Shown here one piece after another: positions 42,298-50,794 of a stretch of 51,188 nt of DNA. Position numbers and translations under genes: made by a program. How positions within the stretch are numbered: the stretch's first letter is position 1; each line of letters opens with the position of its first letter. The DNA is taken from the NCBI GenBank assembly GCA_045651745.1, contig JAZRSW010000067.1:1-51188 (forward strand), written 5' to 3'. Origin of the DNA: UMGS172 sp045651745 (GTDB taxonomy: Bacteria; Bacillota; Clostridia; Oscillospirales; Acutalibacteraceae). Under the pieces are notes generated by a model. That model saw only the letters and a list, made by a program, of their open reading frames with translations. It did no database searches and had not been told where the DNA came from.

Positions 42298-42350
42298 AAC
42301 AAAAAGACTGAAAATCTGCCGAAAGTTTACTTTTTTCGGCAGATTTTCAA
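42298..42350 (-). terminator. Terminator of eno
   Basis: A perfect 16-bp stem TGAAAATCTGCCGAAA / TTTCGGCAGATTTTCA with a 9-base loop, followed on the minus strand by GTCTTTTTGTTT. Confidence 0.88.
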
Positions 42351-42376
42351 TTTTACATTACGTTATTTCTTTAAAA

Positions 42377-43600
42377 TTACATTATTTCGCTCTCGATTTT
42401 AAGCAAACGGTTGTATTTTGCCGTGCGGTCGGTACGGCAAGGCGCTCCCGACTTGATATATCCTGCTCCCACGGCAACCGAAAGGTCTGCAATGAAGGTG
42501 TCCTCACTTTCGCCCGAACGGTGAGAGATTATCGGCGTATAACCATTACGTTTTGCAATGTTAATAACCTCAAGCGTTTCGCTTAACGTACCGATTTGAT
42601 TGAGTTTTACCAAAACCGCGTTGGCAATTCCCTCTTTAATTCCATCTTTCAGCCTTTTGGGGTTAGTAACAAACAAATCGTCACCAACAAGCATCATTCT
42701 TCCATTTAAGCGCTCGGTCATTATCTTCCAACCTGAATAATCGTCCTCGCCCAAACCGTCTTCAACCGAAATTATCGGATAATCTGTGGCTAATTGGGAG
42801 ATTTTTTCGGTTAATTGCTCTGATGTCAAGGTCTGCTTTGATTTAGGCAAATTATACACTCCGTCACTGTACCATTCGCTTGATGCCACATCTAATGCGA
42901 GTTTTACATTTTCGGTTGAATACCCTGCCGAACTAATGCCCTTTATTATTAATTCGATTGCCTCGCGGTCATCCTTTAAATCGGGTGCAAATCCGCCCTC
43001 GTCACCCACTCCCGTCGACTTTCCGTACGCTTTAAGCACAGTGCCTAAAGCGTGGTATATTTCCGCACCTGCTCGCAAATTTTCCGAAAAACTACCAACT
43101 CTCGGAACAATCATAAACTCCTGAATGTCAATGTTGTTTGATGAGTGCGCTCCGCCATTTAAAATATTCATCATAGGTGTTGGCATTGATAAACCGCTGA
43201 TACCGCCTAAATATCGGTATAACGGCACGCGAAAATGCCTTGCCGCAGCGCGCGCCACAGCCATTGACACCGCCAGCATTGCATTTGCGCCGAGATGTCC
43301 TTTGTTATCCGTACCGTCTAATCGGCAAAGTTCGGCATCAATAATCCTCTGATTAAGAGTATTAATCCCTTTTAACGCCGGTGCGATAATTGAATTTATG
43401 TTGTTCACCGCTTTTATAACGCCTTTTCCGTTATAACGCTCACCGCCGTCACGAAGTTCTATTGCCTCAAATTTTCCCGTAGACGCGCCCGACGGAGAAA
43501 TTGCCAAAGCACGAATTCCATCACTCAAAGTAACCTCTGCCGCAACGGTTGGATTGCCTCTTGAGTCTAAAACTTCCATACCTTTTACGTCAACAATCAT
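42377..43600 (-). CDS. eno: Enolase
   Basis: 407-residue enolase converting 2-phosphoglycerate to phosphoenolpyruvate, slightly shorter than the usual 425-435. The metal-binding and catalytic blocks are complete: SVEDGLGEDD, LVGDDLFVTN, the signature LVKLNQIGTLSETL, and ISHRSGESEDTFIADL. The C-terminus SGAPCRTDRTAKYNRLLKIE is of the archaeal-like GAP/C type rather than the GSLSR type. The ribosome site before the ATG is weak, unusual for a highly expressed glycolytic gene; a second enolase elsewhere in the genome is possible. It is divergent from the HPr-kinase-like gene. Confidence 0.95.
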   Translation of the reverse strand: MIVDVKGMEVLDSRGNPTVAAEVTLSDGIRALAISPSGASTGKFEAIELRDGGERYNGKGVIKAVNNINSIIAPALKGINTLNQRIIDAELCRLDGTDNKGHLGANAMLAVSMAVARAAARHFRVPLYRYLGGISGLSMPTPMMNILNGGAHSSNNIDIQEFMIVPRVGSFSENLRAGAEIYHALGTVLKAYGKSTGVGDEGGFAPDLKDDREAIELIIKGISSAGYSTENVKLALDVASSEWYSDGVYNLPKSKQTLTSEQLTEKISQLATDYPIISVEDGLGEDDYSGWKIMTERLNGRMMLVGDDLFVTNPKRLKDGIKEGIANAVLVKLNQIGTLSETLEVINIAKRNGYTPIISHRSGESEDTFIADLSVAVGAGYIKSGAPCRTDRTAKYNRLLKIESEIM

Positions 43601-43716
43601 CTTAAAACCCGCTTTCTTAAAATGTTATATTCTTATTGTTGACCGAATATCTCAAATTTTAATCAAACTATGATTTTTTATCAATAATTTACCTGCTATT
43701 TGCCTGTCAAAATGCA

Positions 43717-43745
43717 TTGACTTTTTAATAAGAAAGATATATTAT
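43717..43745 (+). promoter_or_regulatory. Promoter of the kinase-rlmB operon
   Basis: TTGACT (43717-43722), 17 bp, TATTAT (43740-43745), about 40 bases before the TTG start at 43785. Confidence 0.65.
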
Positions 43746-43784
43746 ATATATTATAATAGACTTATTATGTTTGGAGGGAGAGTT

Positions 43785-44510
43785 TTGAAGATTATTCGAT
43801 GCCTTATTGCCGATTTAAAAGTTGAAGTCGGCGTAAGATTCCGAAAACTTGAAAACTGTCTTGAAAAGTACCGTTATAACTTTGAGGGCACGCCCGACAT
43901 TAATGTCATTCCCGAAGAAGAACGCTTGAACAATGCTTTTAAAAACAATCCGTCTATAACCCCCGAGGATATTGAATATATTGCAACGGGCAGTATGTTT
44001 TATTATAACCTTTTGAAATTCGGCGGATTTATGCTTCATTCCTCAACTATCGCGAAAGATGGAAAGGCTTATATTTTCACAGCCAACAGCGGTACCGGTA
44101 AGTCAACTCACACGTCCCTTTGGCAAAAATATCTTTCCGATGTCACGATGATTAACGACGACAAACCCGCGATTATGTTAAGAAACGGCGTGTTTTATGC
44201 GGTTGGTACTCCTTGGAGTGGAAAAAACAATGACAGCACAGATATAGCAGTGCCCGTGGGCGGCCTTGTGCTTTTAAACCGCGGAAAAGTTAACAAAATC
44301 CGCAAGGCAACACCGACCGAGACCGTACCTTTTTTAATGCAGCAAACATTGGCATCAAAAAAAGAAGAAAACACTTTAATGTTGGTCGATTTGTTGGATA
44401 AATTCTTGCAATCTGTCCCCGCTTTCTACTTAGAGTGTGATATGAGTGAAGGAGCCGTCAAAACTTCATATGAGGCATTGACCGGCAATGAATACATAAA
44501 AGGAAATTAA
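43785..44510 (+). CDS. HPr-kinase-like P-loop protein
   Basis: 241 residues counted from the TTG at 43785. That start is preferred because the ATG at 43767 lies inside the GGAGGG ribosome site itself. The Walker A motif NSGTGKSTHTSLW lies near 101-113 and the paired aspartates are in MINDDKPAIM. The fold is like the C-terminal domain of HPr kinase and of PEP carboxykinase-type small kinases found near peptide modification genes. The HPr kinase signature is not complete, so HPr is not claimed as the substrate. It is first in an operon with rlmB, which starts 2 bases after its stop codon. Confidence 0.78.
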   Translation: MKIIRCLIADLKVEVGVRFRKLENCLEKYRYNFEGTPDINVIPEEERLNNAFKNNPSITPEDIEYIATGSMFYYNLLKFGGFMLHSSTIAKDGKAYIFTANSGTGKSTHTSLWQKYLSDVTMINDDKPAIMLRNGVFYAVGTPWSGKNNDSTDIAVPVGGLVLLNRGKVNKIRKATPTETVPFLMQQTLASKKEENTLMLVDLLDKFLQSVPAFYLECDMSEGAVKTSYEALTGNEYIKGN

Positions 44511-44512
44511 CT

Positions 44513-45301
44513 ATGGCTGATTTTATTGAACAAAATAATACACAGTCCGAAGAACCGAAGTTTACCGATGTTATAGTCGGACGTAATCCTGTTATGGAGG
44601 CTTTGCGTTCAGGACGTGAAATTGACAAACTGCTTATCGCACACGGCGCACAAAACGGTTCTACGAGAGCAATTGTTGCAAAATGCCGTGAGCGTAAAAT
44701 ACCGGTTAAAGAGGTCGCACCTCAAAAGCTCGATTTTATGAGTGGCGGTGCTTCACACCAAGGAGTAGCGCTTGTAGTTGCCTCGCACGAATATTGCTCG
44801 GTTGACGATATTTTAAAGTTTGCCGAAGAAAAAAACGAAGCACCTTTCATTATCGTTTGCGACGGCATTGAGGACCCGCATAACTTGGGCGCAATCATCC
44901 GTACCGCCGAGGCTTGCGGAGTTCACGGAATTATCATTCCGAAACACCGCAGTGCATCGCTTAATGCAGTTGTTGCAAAATCTGCCGCCGGCGCGTTAGA
45001 GTATATGCACGTTGCAAGAGTTACCAACATTACCGCCTGCTTGGAGGAACTTAAAGAAAAAGGCTTGTGGCTTTACGCCGCCGATATGGACGGTCAAAGT
45101 TGGTGCTCGGTCGATTACAGAGGCGCTTGCGCATTTATTATCGGCTCGGAAGGTCGCGGTGTAAGTCCATTGGTCAAAAAAAGTTGCGACGTTATCGTAT
45201 CTTTACCAATGGCAGGTAAAATCAATTCGCTCAACGCCTCGGTTGCCGCAGGTGTTTTAATGTATGAAGCCGCAAGGCAAAAACAGGGTATTAAAAATTA
45301 A
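44513..45301 (+). CDS. rlmB: TrmH/RlmB family rRNA 2'-O-methyltransferase
   Basis: 262-residue SPOUT methyltransferase, predicted to methylate the 2'-O of G2251 in 23S rRNA. The N-terminal substrate-binding domain starts IVGRNPVMEALRSGREID. The knotted catalytic domain has the three SPOUT motifs: DGIEDPHNLGAIIRTAE (motif 1), IIGSEGRGVS (motif 2) and LPMAGKINSLNASVAAGVLM (motif 3). All are intact. A 30-residue acidic N-terminal extension (MADFIEQNNTQSEEPKF) is seen. RlmB and TrmL-type members are hard to separate by eye; the full length favours RlmB. Confidence 0.92.
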   Translation: MADFIEQNNTQSEEPKFTDVIVGRNPVMEALRSGREIDKLLIAHGAQNGSTRAIVAKCRERKIPVKEVAPQKLDFMSGGASHQGVALVVASHEYCSVDDILKFAEEKNEAPFIIVCDGIEDPHNLGAIIRTAEACGVHGIIIPKHRSASLNAVVAKSAAGALEYMHVARVTNITACLEELKEKGLWLYAADMDGQSWCSVDYRGACAFIIGSEGRGVSPLVKKSCDVIVSLPMAGKINSLNASVAAGVLMYEAARQKQGIKN

Positions 45302-45316
45302 GGGAGATTTTGGGAT

Positions 45317-48085
45317 ATGGGTATTTTCGGTAAAAACCGTGAAAATGAATTTGACAGTCTTCATAATAACGACCTCTTTTCTGATGAAGACGATATTCTT
45401 GTGCCTTTAAACAAACGTAAAAGTGAGGTGCATAATATTGGTAACCGCAGTATTCAGGCACCGCATGCACTAACTGCCGATGAACTTTCGGGCGCAAAAA
45501 AGGCTAAAACTATCGTTATGGAACATACGGAGCCCAACTCGGTTTACGAGCGTATCAAAGAACGTAAGCAACAGCCCAAAGAAACCGCGATTGAGGACGA
45601 TTACGTGCCTTCCTGGGCAACCGCTAAAACCGAAGAGCCCAAGCCTGAAACCGCCACCCCAACCATAGTAAAACCAACGGTTGAAGTGCCTAATGAAAAG
45701 GTTTTGGCGCATACCGCAAAAACCACCACTCCTGCCCATTCGGCTTTCAGTGATGCATTTTTGGAGCGTTGCCGTGTTGCCGTTGAAAAAGCATCGGTAG
45801 AAGACGACGCCCCTCATCATACAGTAAAACCTGAACCCGTTTTAGAGGTTAAGCCAGAACCTGTCCTTGAGCAAAAACCCGTTCAGGAAACCTCTTCTGC
45901 CCGTTCGGTTGATGAAATTATCAGAATGTTACGTGGTAAAGCCGACGAAACGGTTGCAGATACTGTAAAAACAGAACCCGAAGTTAAAACAGAACCCGAA
46001 ACAATTACAGAAAGTGAACTCCCAACCGAAACCGAACGCAAGGTTGAGGTTGAAGAAATACCTACCGCACCAGCTGACGATATGGCTCACACAACCGTAA
46101 TACCCACTGTTGACAGTGATGTAAAGGTTTACGGAAAAATTGTCAAAGGCGCAGTAATTCAGCAAACTCCCGACGGCGACGTTGAGGGTACTGAATTTGT
46201 TAAGCCCAAGGTCACACAAGATACTATCATTGCCGAAGATAGAACAATTATGTTCGGCAACCTCGATGATATTATTTCCAAACGTGCCGACGACGAAATG
46301 AAGGCGCAAGGCTATGAGACAGAAGTTGACCTTGATGATGAAGAAGATTATCTTGACGATACACCTTATTATGAAACCAACGACCCCGAATTAAAAGATA
46401 TTGAGGACTACAATAATCTCGACGACGCTTCAAAACTTTTGTCGCAACTTTCGGTTGAAAAGTCAAGCCATAAAACATTAACCGTATTCTCTTTTATTGC
46501 TTTGGCAATAATGCTTTTGTTTGCAACGTTGTTTAACGGTCTTATGTCCGCTTCAAGCATAAGAACTGTTAACGTCGTCGCGTTTGTGGCAACACTTTTA
46601 GTAAATTACTCCGTTTTCTTTGACTTGAAAAACTTTTTCAAAGGACGTATGGGATTCGACTCGGCTATTGCTGTAACTTCGAGTGTTTTACTCATACAAA
46701 CGCTTGTTTCTACCTTTGTTTTCGACGGTAAATATGACGGTTTGGCAATTGCGGGTGTAATTTTACTTTCTACTTGCCGTCTTACCCACCTTTTGAAAGC
46801 ATCACGCGTTTTAAAAGGATTGAAATTAATTGCAAACTCCGATGACAAGCGCGCAATTATATCAATTTCGGGCAAAAATGCTCAAACTATATCTTCAGGC
46901 GCTGTAGAGTCCGAGGCAATTGTACTTTGCGACCGTAAAGCCGTCAACATCAAAAATTATATAAAGTCTTGTGAATACGCAAGCCCTATTGACCTTAAAG
47001 TAAAAACGTTGCTTATCGTTGCAGTAGTTTTATCGGTTATTTCGTTACTCACAGTAGGTTTATTGCTCAACTTCGGTTTGGGCTTAACCGTTGCTTCTTT
47101 AGTGCTTTTGTGTATGTTCCCTGCTTCGTGCTTGTTTACCTGTGAATTGCCGATGTACTTTGCGTCCTCTAAAGCCAACGATTTAGGCGCTATGCTAGCA
47201 GGATATAAGGGCGCTTACGAACTTAATTTGGCAAATTTGGTTGCCGTAAGTTCGTCCGACCTTTTCCCTGAAGGCTCAGTAAGTCTTTACAATATGAAAA
47301 CGTTGGGCGAAAACGAAATCGGCAAAACCTTGCTTGATGCAGGTGCCGTTAGTGAAGCCGCCAACAGTCCTTTAAGTAGTATTTTCAAAGCTATTATCGG
47401 TAATGAATATAAACTCAACAAACCCAAGGTCAACGGCGTTCAGTACGAAGACAAAATGGGTATTTCGGGTTGGATTGGCGAGCGTACCATACTTATCGGC
47501 AACCGCAACCTTATGCAAGGACATAATGTGTCTGTTCCTCCCGCATCGGTTGACCAAAAGATTTTGCGCGCAGGTTATTTCCCCGTTTATATTGCAATTG
47601 ACGGTAAGCCTTGCTTACTGTTTATCGTAAGATACGATACAGACCCCGAGGTTGCTGCACACCTTCAGGCTCTTTGTAATACAGGTATGACTGTTGTTGT
47701 TGACCCCAAAGACCCCAACACTTCCAGCGCTATGATTTGCGATTATTTTGGTCTTACCGACGATGCGCTCAAGATTATGAATCACAATGGCAGAACTACT
47801 TATGAACAAACAACTACCAAGGTTGAAGACTGTTCATCACCTGCCGCTTTCGGCAAAAACATTTGCGGTTTCTTCTCGGCTGTTACCTCTGCAATCAAAC
47901 TTAACACCACCTATCGTATTATGACGGCATTATTTGTAATTGCTGCCGTTTTAGGCGCAGTGTTGCTTGCCACCTTGGTTATTACATCAAAATTAAATCT
48001 TATAAACACATTAACCGTCGGCGGATTTGAGATTTTGTTTGCCGTAATTTCGGGTGTTGTTGCGAAAGTGAGGTCTTTTAGGTGA
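45317..48085 (+). CDS. Degenerate P-type ATPase homologue with acidic N-terminal tail
   Basis: 922 residues. 1-380 is a low-complexity, Glu/Pro/Thr-rich cytoplasmic region. The rest follows the layout of a P1B-type ATPase: membrane helices near 388-410, 416-436, 449-490, 563-585 and 587-612; a linker LGAMLAGYKGAYELNLANLVAV aligned with the usual IKGGEALE...v; a nucleotide-domain-like piece GISGWIGERTILIGNRNLM; and two last helices (868-890, 895-917). The phosphorylation motif DKTGTLT is replaced by SSSDLFP (645-651), TGD by VDPKD, and no GDGxND is present. Catalysis is therefore unlikely. It is followed directly by the O-antigen-ligase-like gene with a 4-base overlap. I infer a pseudo-pump scaffold or sensor. 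Confidence 0.85.
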   Translation: MGIFGKNRENEFDSLHNNDLFSDEDDILVPLNKRKSEVHNIGNRSIQAPHALTADELSGAKKAKTIVMEHTEPNSVYERIKERKQQPKETAIEDDYVPSWATAKTEEPKPETATPTIVKPTVEVPNEKVLAHTAKTTTPAHSAFSDAFLERCRVAVEKASVEDDAPHHTVKPEPVLEVKPEPVLEQKPVQETSSARSVDEIIRMLRGKADETVADTVKTEPEVKTEPETITESELPTETERKVEVEEIPTAPADDMAHTTVIPTVDSDVKVYGKIVKGAVIQQTPDGDVEGTEFVKPKVTQDTIIAEDRTIMFGNLDDIISKRADDEMKAQGYETEVDLDDEEDYLDDTPYYETNDPELKDIEDYNNLDDASKLLSQLSVEKSSHKTLTVFSFIALAIMLLFATLFNGLMSASSIRTVNVVAFVATLLVNYSVFFDLKNFFKGRMGFDSAIAVTSSVLLIQTLVSTFVFDGKYDGLAIAGVILLSTCRLTHLLKASRVLKGLKLIANSDDKRAIISISGKNAQTISSGAVESEAIVLCDRKAVNIKNYIKSCEYASPIDLKVKTLLIVAVVLSVISLLTVGLLLNFGLGLTVASLVLLCMFPASCLFTCELPMYFASSKANDLGAMLAGYKGAYELNLANLVAVSSSDLFPEGSVSLYNMKTLGENEIGKTLLDAGAVSEAANSPLSSIFKAIIGNEYKLNKPKVNGVQYEDKMGISGWIGERTILIGNRNLMQGHNVSVPPASVDQKILRAGYFPVYIAIDGKPCLLFIVRYDTDPEVAAHLQALCNTGMTVVVDPKDPNTSSAMICDYFGLTDDALKIMNHNGRTTYEQTTTKVEDCSSPAAFGKNICGFFSAVTSAIKLNTTYRIMTALFVIAAVLGAVLLATLVITSKLNLINTLTVGGFEILFAVISGVVAKVRSFR

Positions 48086-49251
48086 TTAAACCTATAAAGG
48101 CAATCATTAATAATGACGAATTCGGGCAAAAACTACTTAAAATGGCTTTACTTTTAATTGCTTTAGTGTTGTATTTGCCTTATGCTTACGTTGCGATTTT
48201 AATCGTTATAACGGCGTTGTTAGGATTGTGTTGGCCGTTTTTTAGAAACAGTCTTTTAAAATATAAAGGCTCGTCCTTGGCATTTACATTCCTTACTGTC
48301 ACCGCGATAGTTGCGTTATTTAACCAAAATTATTTAGGCTTTCGTCGCACCTGTGTTTTTGCCGCAATGTTGGGCATTTCTGCCGCCGCCCGCAGTATTA
48401 TAACAAGGCCGTTTTTTGAAAAATTACTTGATACCGTTGTAATTGGCGGATTGATGGCAACTATTCATTCGGTAATTGAGTTTATCGTTAACCGCAATGT
48501 ACCTGACTATCGAAGCCAAGCATTTTTCACCAACCCAAACTTTTTCGGCACAGCTTTAACCTTTTGTGTATTGATTTGCGCTTTTAAAGCCGCCACCAAA
48601 GCAAAACGTGTTTGGTTTTATTATTGTGCCGCTATTGTTTTAGCATTAGGTCTTTACATTTCAGGAAGTATGAGCCTTTGGTTAGTTGCCATTATTGGCA
48701 TACTTTTAATGCTCATATTTTTAAAAAACTATAAGCTTTTAGCTATATTTTGCTCAATCGTGGTAATCGGCGTCGCAACAATTTTGCTTATTCCTAATAT
48801 GATTCACCGCCTTGATGAGCTTTCTGCCACAATCGACAACCGCCTACAAATTTGGAATTTTGCAATTGAACAGTTTAAAGCCTCACCTATTTTTGGCAGA
48901 GGATTTTATACCTATAAGCTTATGTATAACCGCCTTCAAAATACACAGGTGATTTATCCTGCCTCAATGTCCCACAGTATGATTTTAGACGGCTTCTTGT
49001 GCCACGGTGTTGTAGGTGTGTCAATCATCACCACTGCTGTTGTAAGGTTCTACACTTCGCTTTTTGAAACTCGAAAACAACTCAAAATCGAAGGTAAAGA
49101 CCGCTCGATTTCAGCCTTTATATTGGCGGTTGGAATTGCCGTTTCGCTTTACGGACTGATGGATACCACGTTTGTCTGGGTGCAAACCGGAATGATACTT
49201 TTGTTCTTTACTACCGGATTGGGTATTGAAGATAAACTGATTGATAACTAA
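48082..49251 (+). CDS. O-antigen ligase/polymerase-like membrane protein
   Basis: 389-residue protein with about ten membrane helices and a GTG start that overlaps the previous stop codon (GTGA). The large loop contains FTNPNFFGTALTF and the later GRGFYTYKLMYNRLQ...YPASMSHSMILDGFLCHGVVGVS, as in Wzy_C/WaaL-type enzymes that join or polymerise surface glycans. In a Gram-positive cell this would act on a wall or capsular polysaccharide or teichoic-type polymer. The tight coupling to the dead P-type ATPase suggests the two form one membrane complex (inference). A strong terminator follows. Confidence 0.85.
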   Translation: MIKPIKAIINNDEFGQKLLKMALLLIALVLYLPYAYVAILIVITALLGLCWPFFRNSLLKYKGSSLAFTFLTVTAIVALFNQNYLGFRRTCVFAAMLGISAAARSIITRPFFEKLLDTVVIGGLMATIHSVIEFIVNRNVPDYRSQAFFTNPNFFGTALTFCVLICAFKAATKAKRVWFYYCAAIVLALGLYISGSMSLWLVAIIGILLMLIFLKNYKLLAIFCSIVVIGVATILLIPNMIHRLDELSATIDNRLQIWNFAIEQFKASPIFGRGFYTYKLMYNRLQNTQVIYPASMSHSMILDGFLCHGVVGVSIITTAVVRFYTSLFETRKQLKIEGKDRSISAFILAVGIAVSLYGLMDTTFVWVQTGMILLFFTTGLGIEDKLIDN

Positions 49252-49255
49252 CATT

Positions 49256-49300
49256 TTACAAAAAACGCCTTTGCAGTAAAACTGCAAAGGCGTTTTTAAT
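49256..49300. terminator. Two-way terminator between the surface-glycan operon and ppa
   Basis: A perfect 16-bp stem AAAAACGCCTTTGCAG (49261-49276) / CTGCAAAGGCGTTTTT (49282-49297) with a 5-base loop and A/T runs built into both arms. Confidence 0.92.
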
Positions 49301-49308
49301 TTGATTTA

Positions 49309-49845
49309 TCATCTGCAATAATTTTCGATATATCCGTTTATTGCCTTTTCGACAATTCGTTTTGCGTCTTCTGCTGAACTCGCATCATTAACCTCTGTTG
49401 CGGTTTCCTTACCCTCAAGTTCCTTGTAAACCTTAAAGAAATGACTCATTTCATCAAAAATATGTTTGGGAATCTGACTGATGTCGGTATACTCATTATA
49501 AGACGGGTCACTGAACGGAATAGCAATGATTTTATCATCATAGTGACCGTTATCCATCATAGTAATAAGTCCAATCGGATAACAACGAACGATTGTCATA
49601 GGATTAAGTTCTTGCGAACAAAGTACAAGCACGTCAAGAGGGTCACCGTCATCAGCAAAAGTACGAGGAATAAATCCATAGTTTGCAGGATAATGAGTTG
49701 CGGTATAAAGAATACGGTCAAGCATAAGTACGCCCGTTTCCTTGTCAAGTTCATACTTGCATTTACTTCCCTTTTCAATTTCAATAACCACCATAAAATC
49801 ATCAGGTGTTATTCTCTTTGGACTAATGTCATGCCAAATGTTCAT
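49309..49845 (-). CDS. ppa: Inorganic pyrophosphatase (family I)
   Basis: 178-residue soluble pyrophosphatase that pulls biosynthetic reactions forward by hydrolysing PPi. The family I signature DDGDPLDVLVL (about 65-75) carries the metal-binding aspartates. EIEKGSKCKYELDKETG and the YPANYGFIP segment are typical. AGGAGAAC precedes the ATG. It is the last gene of the truB-ribF-ppa string, 15 bases after ribF. Most Clostridia use family II or membrane enzymes; a family I copy here is common enough in Oscillospirales but worth noting. Confidence 0.96.
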   Translation of the reverse strand: MNIWHDISPKRITPDDFMVVIEIEKGSKCKYELDKETGVLMLDRILYTATHYPANYGFIPRTFADDGDPLDVLVLCSQELNPMTIVRCYPIGLITMMDNGHYDDKIIAIPFSDPSYNEYTDISQIPKHIFDEMSHFFKVYKELEGKETATEVNDASSAEDAKRIVEKAINGYIENYCR

Positions 49846-49860
49846 ATTGTTCTCCTTCTT

Positions 49861-50763
49861 TTACTGTTCAGCATTAGACTTCGCGATATTATCACGAAAA
49901 ACGCCTGCTGATATCTTTTTGTCTTCTTCTATTGCTTGCTTTAATGAGTCCAGCCCGTCAAAGCATTTTTCCTCGCGGATATATTTTAACAGTTTTACCG
50001 TTACGGTTTTACCGTAAACATCACCGTCAAAGTCAATTATATAGGTTTCACTTATCGGTTTTTTCAATAAAAACGTCGGTCTTATGCCGATATTGGTAAC
50101 GGCGGCAAAGTTTTTGCCGTCAATAACCACCGACGAAGCATAAACACCGAATTTTGGGAGCACTAAATTTTCGTCCAACTGTATATTCACGGTCGGGAAT
50201 CCCATTTTGCGTCCTCTTTCCTCACCATGTATGACCTCATTTGTAAATGAATACGGGTAACCCAAAAGCATATTTGCAAAGCTTACATCGCCGTTTCTTA
50301 TGAGTTCACGAATACGCGACGAGGAAACAGTCTGTCCCGAAATTGTAAAATCGGGAACAATGACCGACTCGGCATTGTGTTGACGGCAATAGTCGCTTAA
50401 AACCAACGCGTCACCCTTGCCACCTTGACCAAAACAGTAATTAAACCCGCACACAACCGCCTTTACATCAAACTTTTCAAAAAGCATATTCAAAAAGTCA
50501 ATCGGTGAAAGGTCGTGTACCTCGTCATAGTCTAATACAAAAATTTCTTTAAAGCCAATTTTCTTTAAATTCAAAATCTTTTCTTCTGCCGATAACAACA
50601 TCGGCACAAATTCGTCTTTTGTTTTGCGCTTTGGAGGCTCTAAAAAGGTTACGGCAACCGGTGTCAAGTTTTCAAAACTTAATGCCGCATTAAGAACCAA
50701 CATATGACCTTTATGAAGTCCGTCAAAAGTGCCTAACGCTACTGCAACTCCATTACTTTTCAC
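49861..50763 (-). CDS. ribF: Riboflavin kinase/FAD synthetase
   Basis: 300-residue bifunctional enzyme making FMN and FAD. The N-terminal adenylyltransferase domain has ALGTFDGLHKGHMLVL (about 9-24), with the HxGH-type nucleotide motif, and ISGQTVSSSRIRELI near 141-155. The C-terminal riboflavin kinase domain has GRKMGFPTVNI (about 184-194). The start codon is GTG with a strong AGGAGG site. It lies directly downstream of truB, a conserved order in Firmicutes. FAD supply fits the many flavoproteins in the window, but no direct link is shown. Confidence 0.96.
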   Translation of the reverse strand: MKSNGVAVALGTFDGLHKGHMLVLNAALSFENLTPVAVTFLEPPKRKTKDEFVPMLLSAEEKILNLKKIGFKEIFVLDYDEVHDLSPIDFLNMLFEKFDVKAVVCGFNYCFGQGGKGDALVLSDYCRQHNAESVIVPDFTISGQTVSSSRIRELIRNGDVSFANMLLGYPYSFTNEVIHGEERGRKMGFPTVNIQLDENLVLPKFGVYASSVVIDGKNFAAVTNIGIRPTFLLKKPISETYIIDFDGDVYGKTVTVKLLKYIREEKCFDGLDSLKQAIEEDKKISAGVFRDNIAKSNAEQ

Positions 50764-50794
50764 TGTTACCGCCTCCTTTTTGATTTAGTGTTTT

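Noticed and set aside
42377..43600. eno as a truncated pseudogene because it is about 20 residues short
   Set aside because: All catalytic blocks and both ends are intact, and shorter enolases occur.
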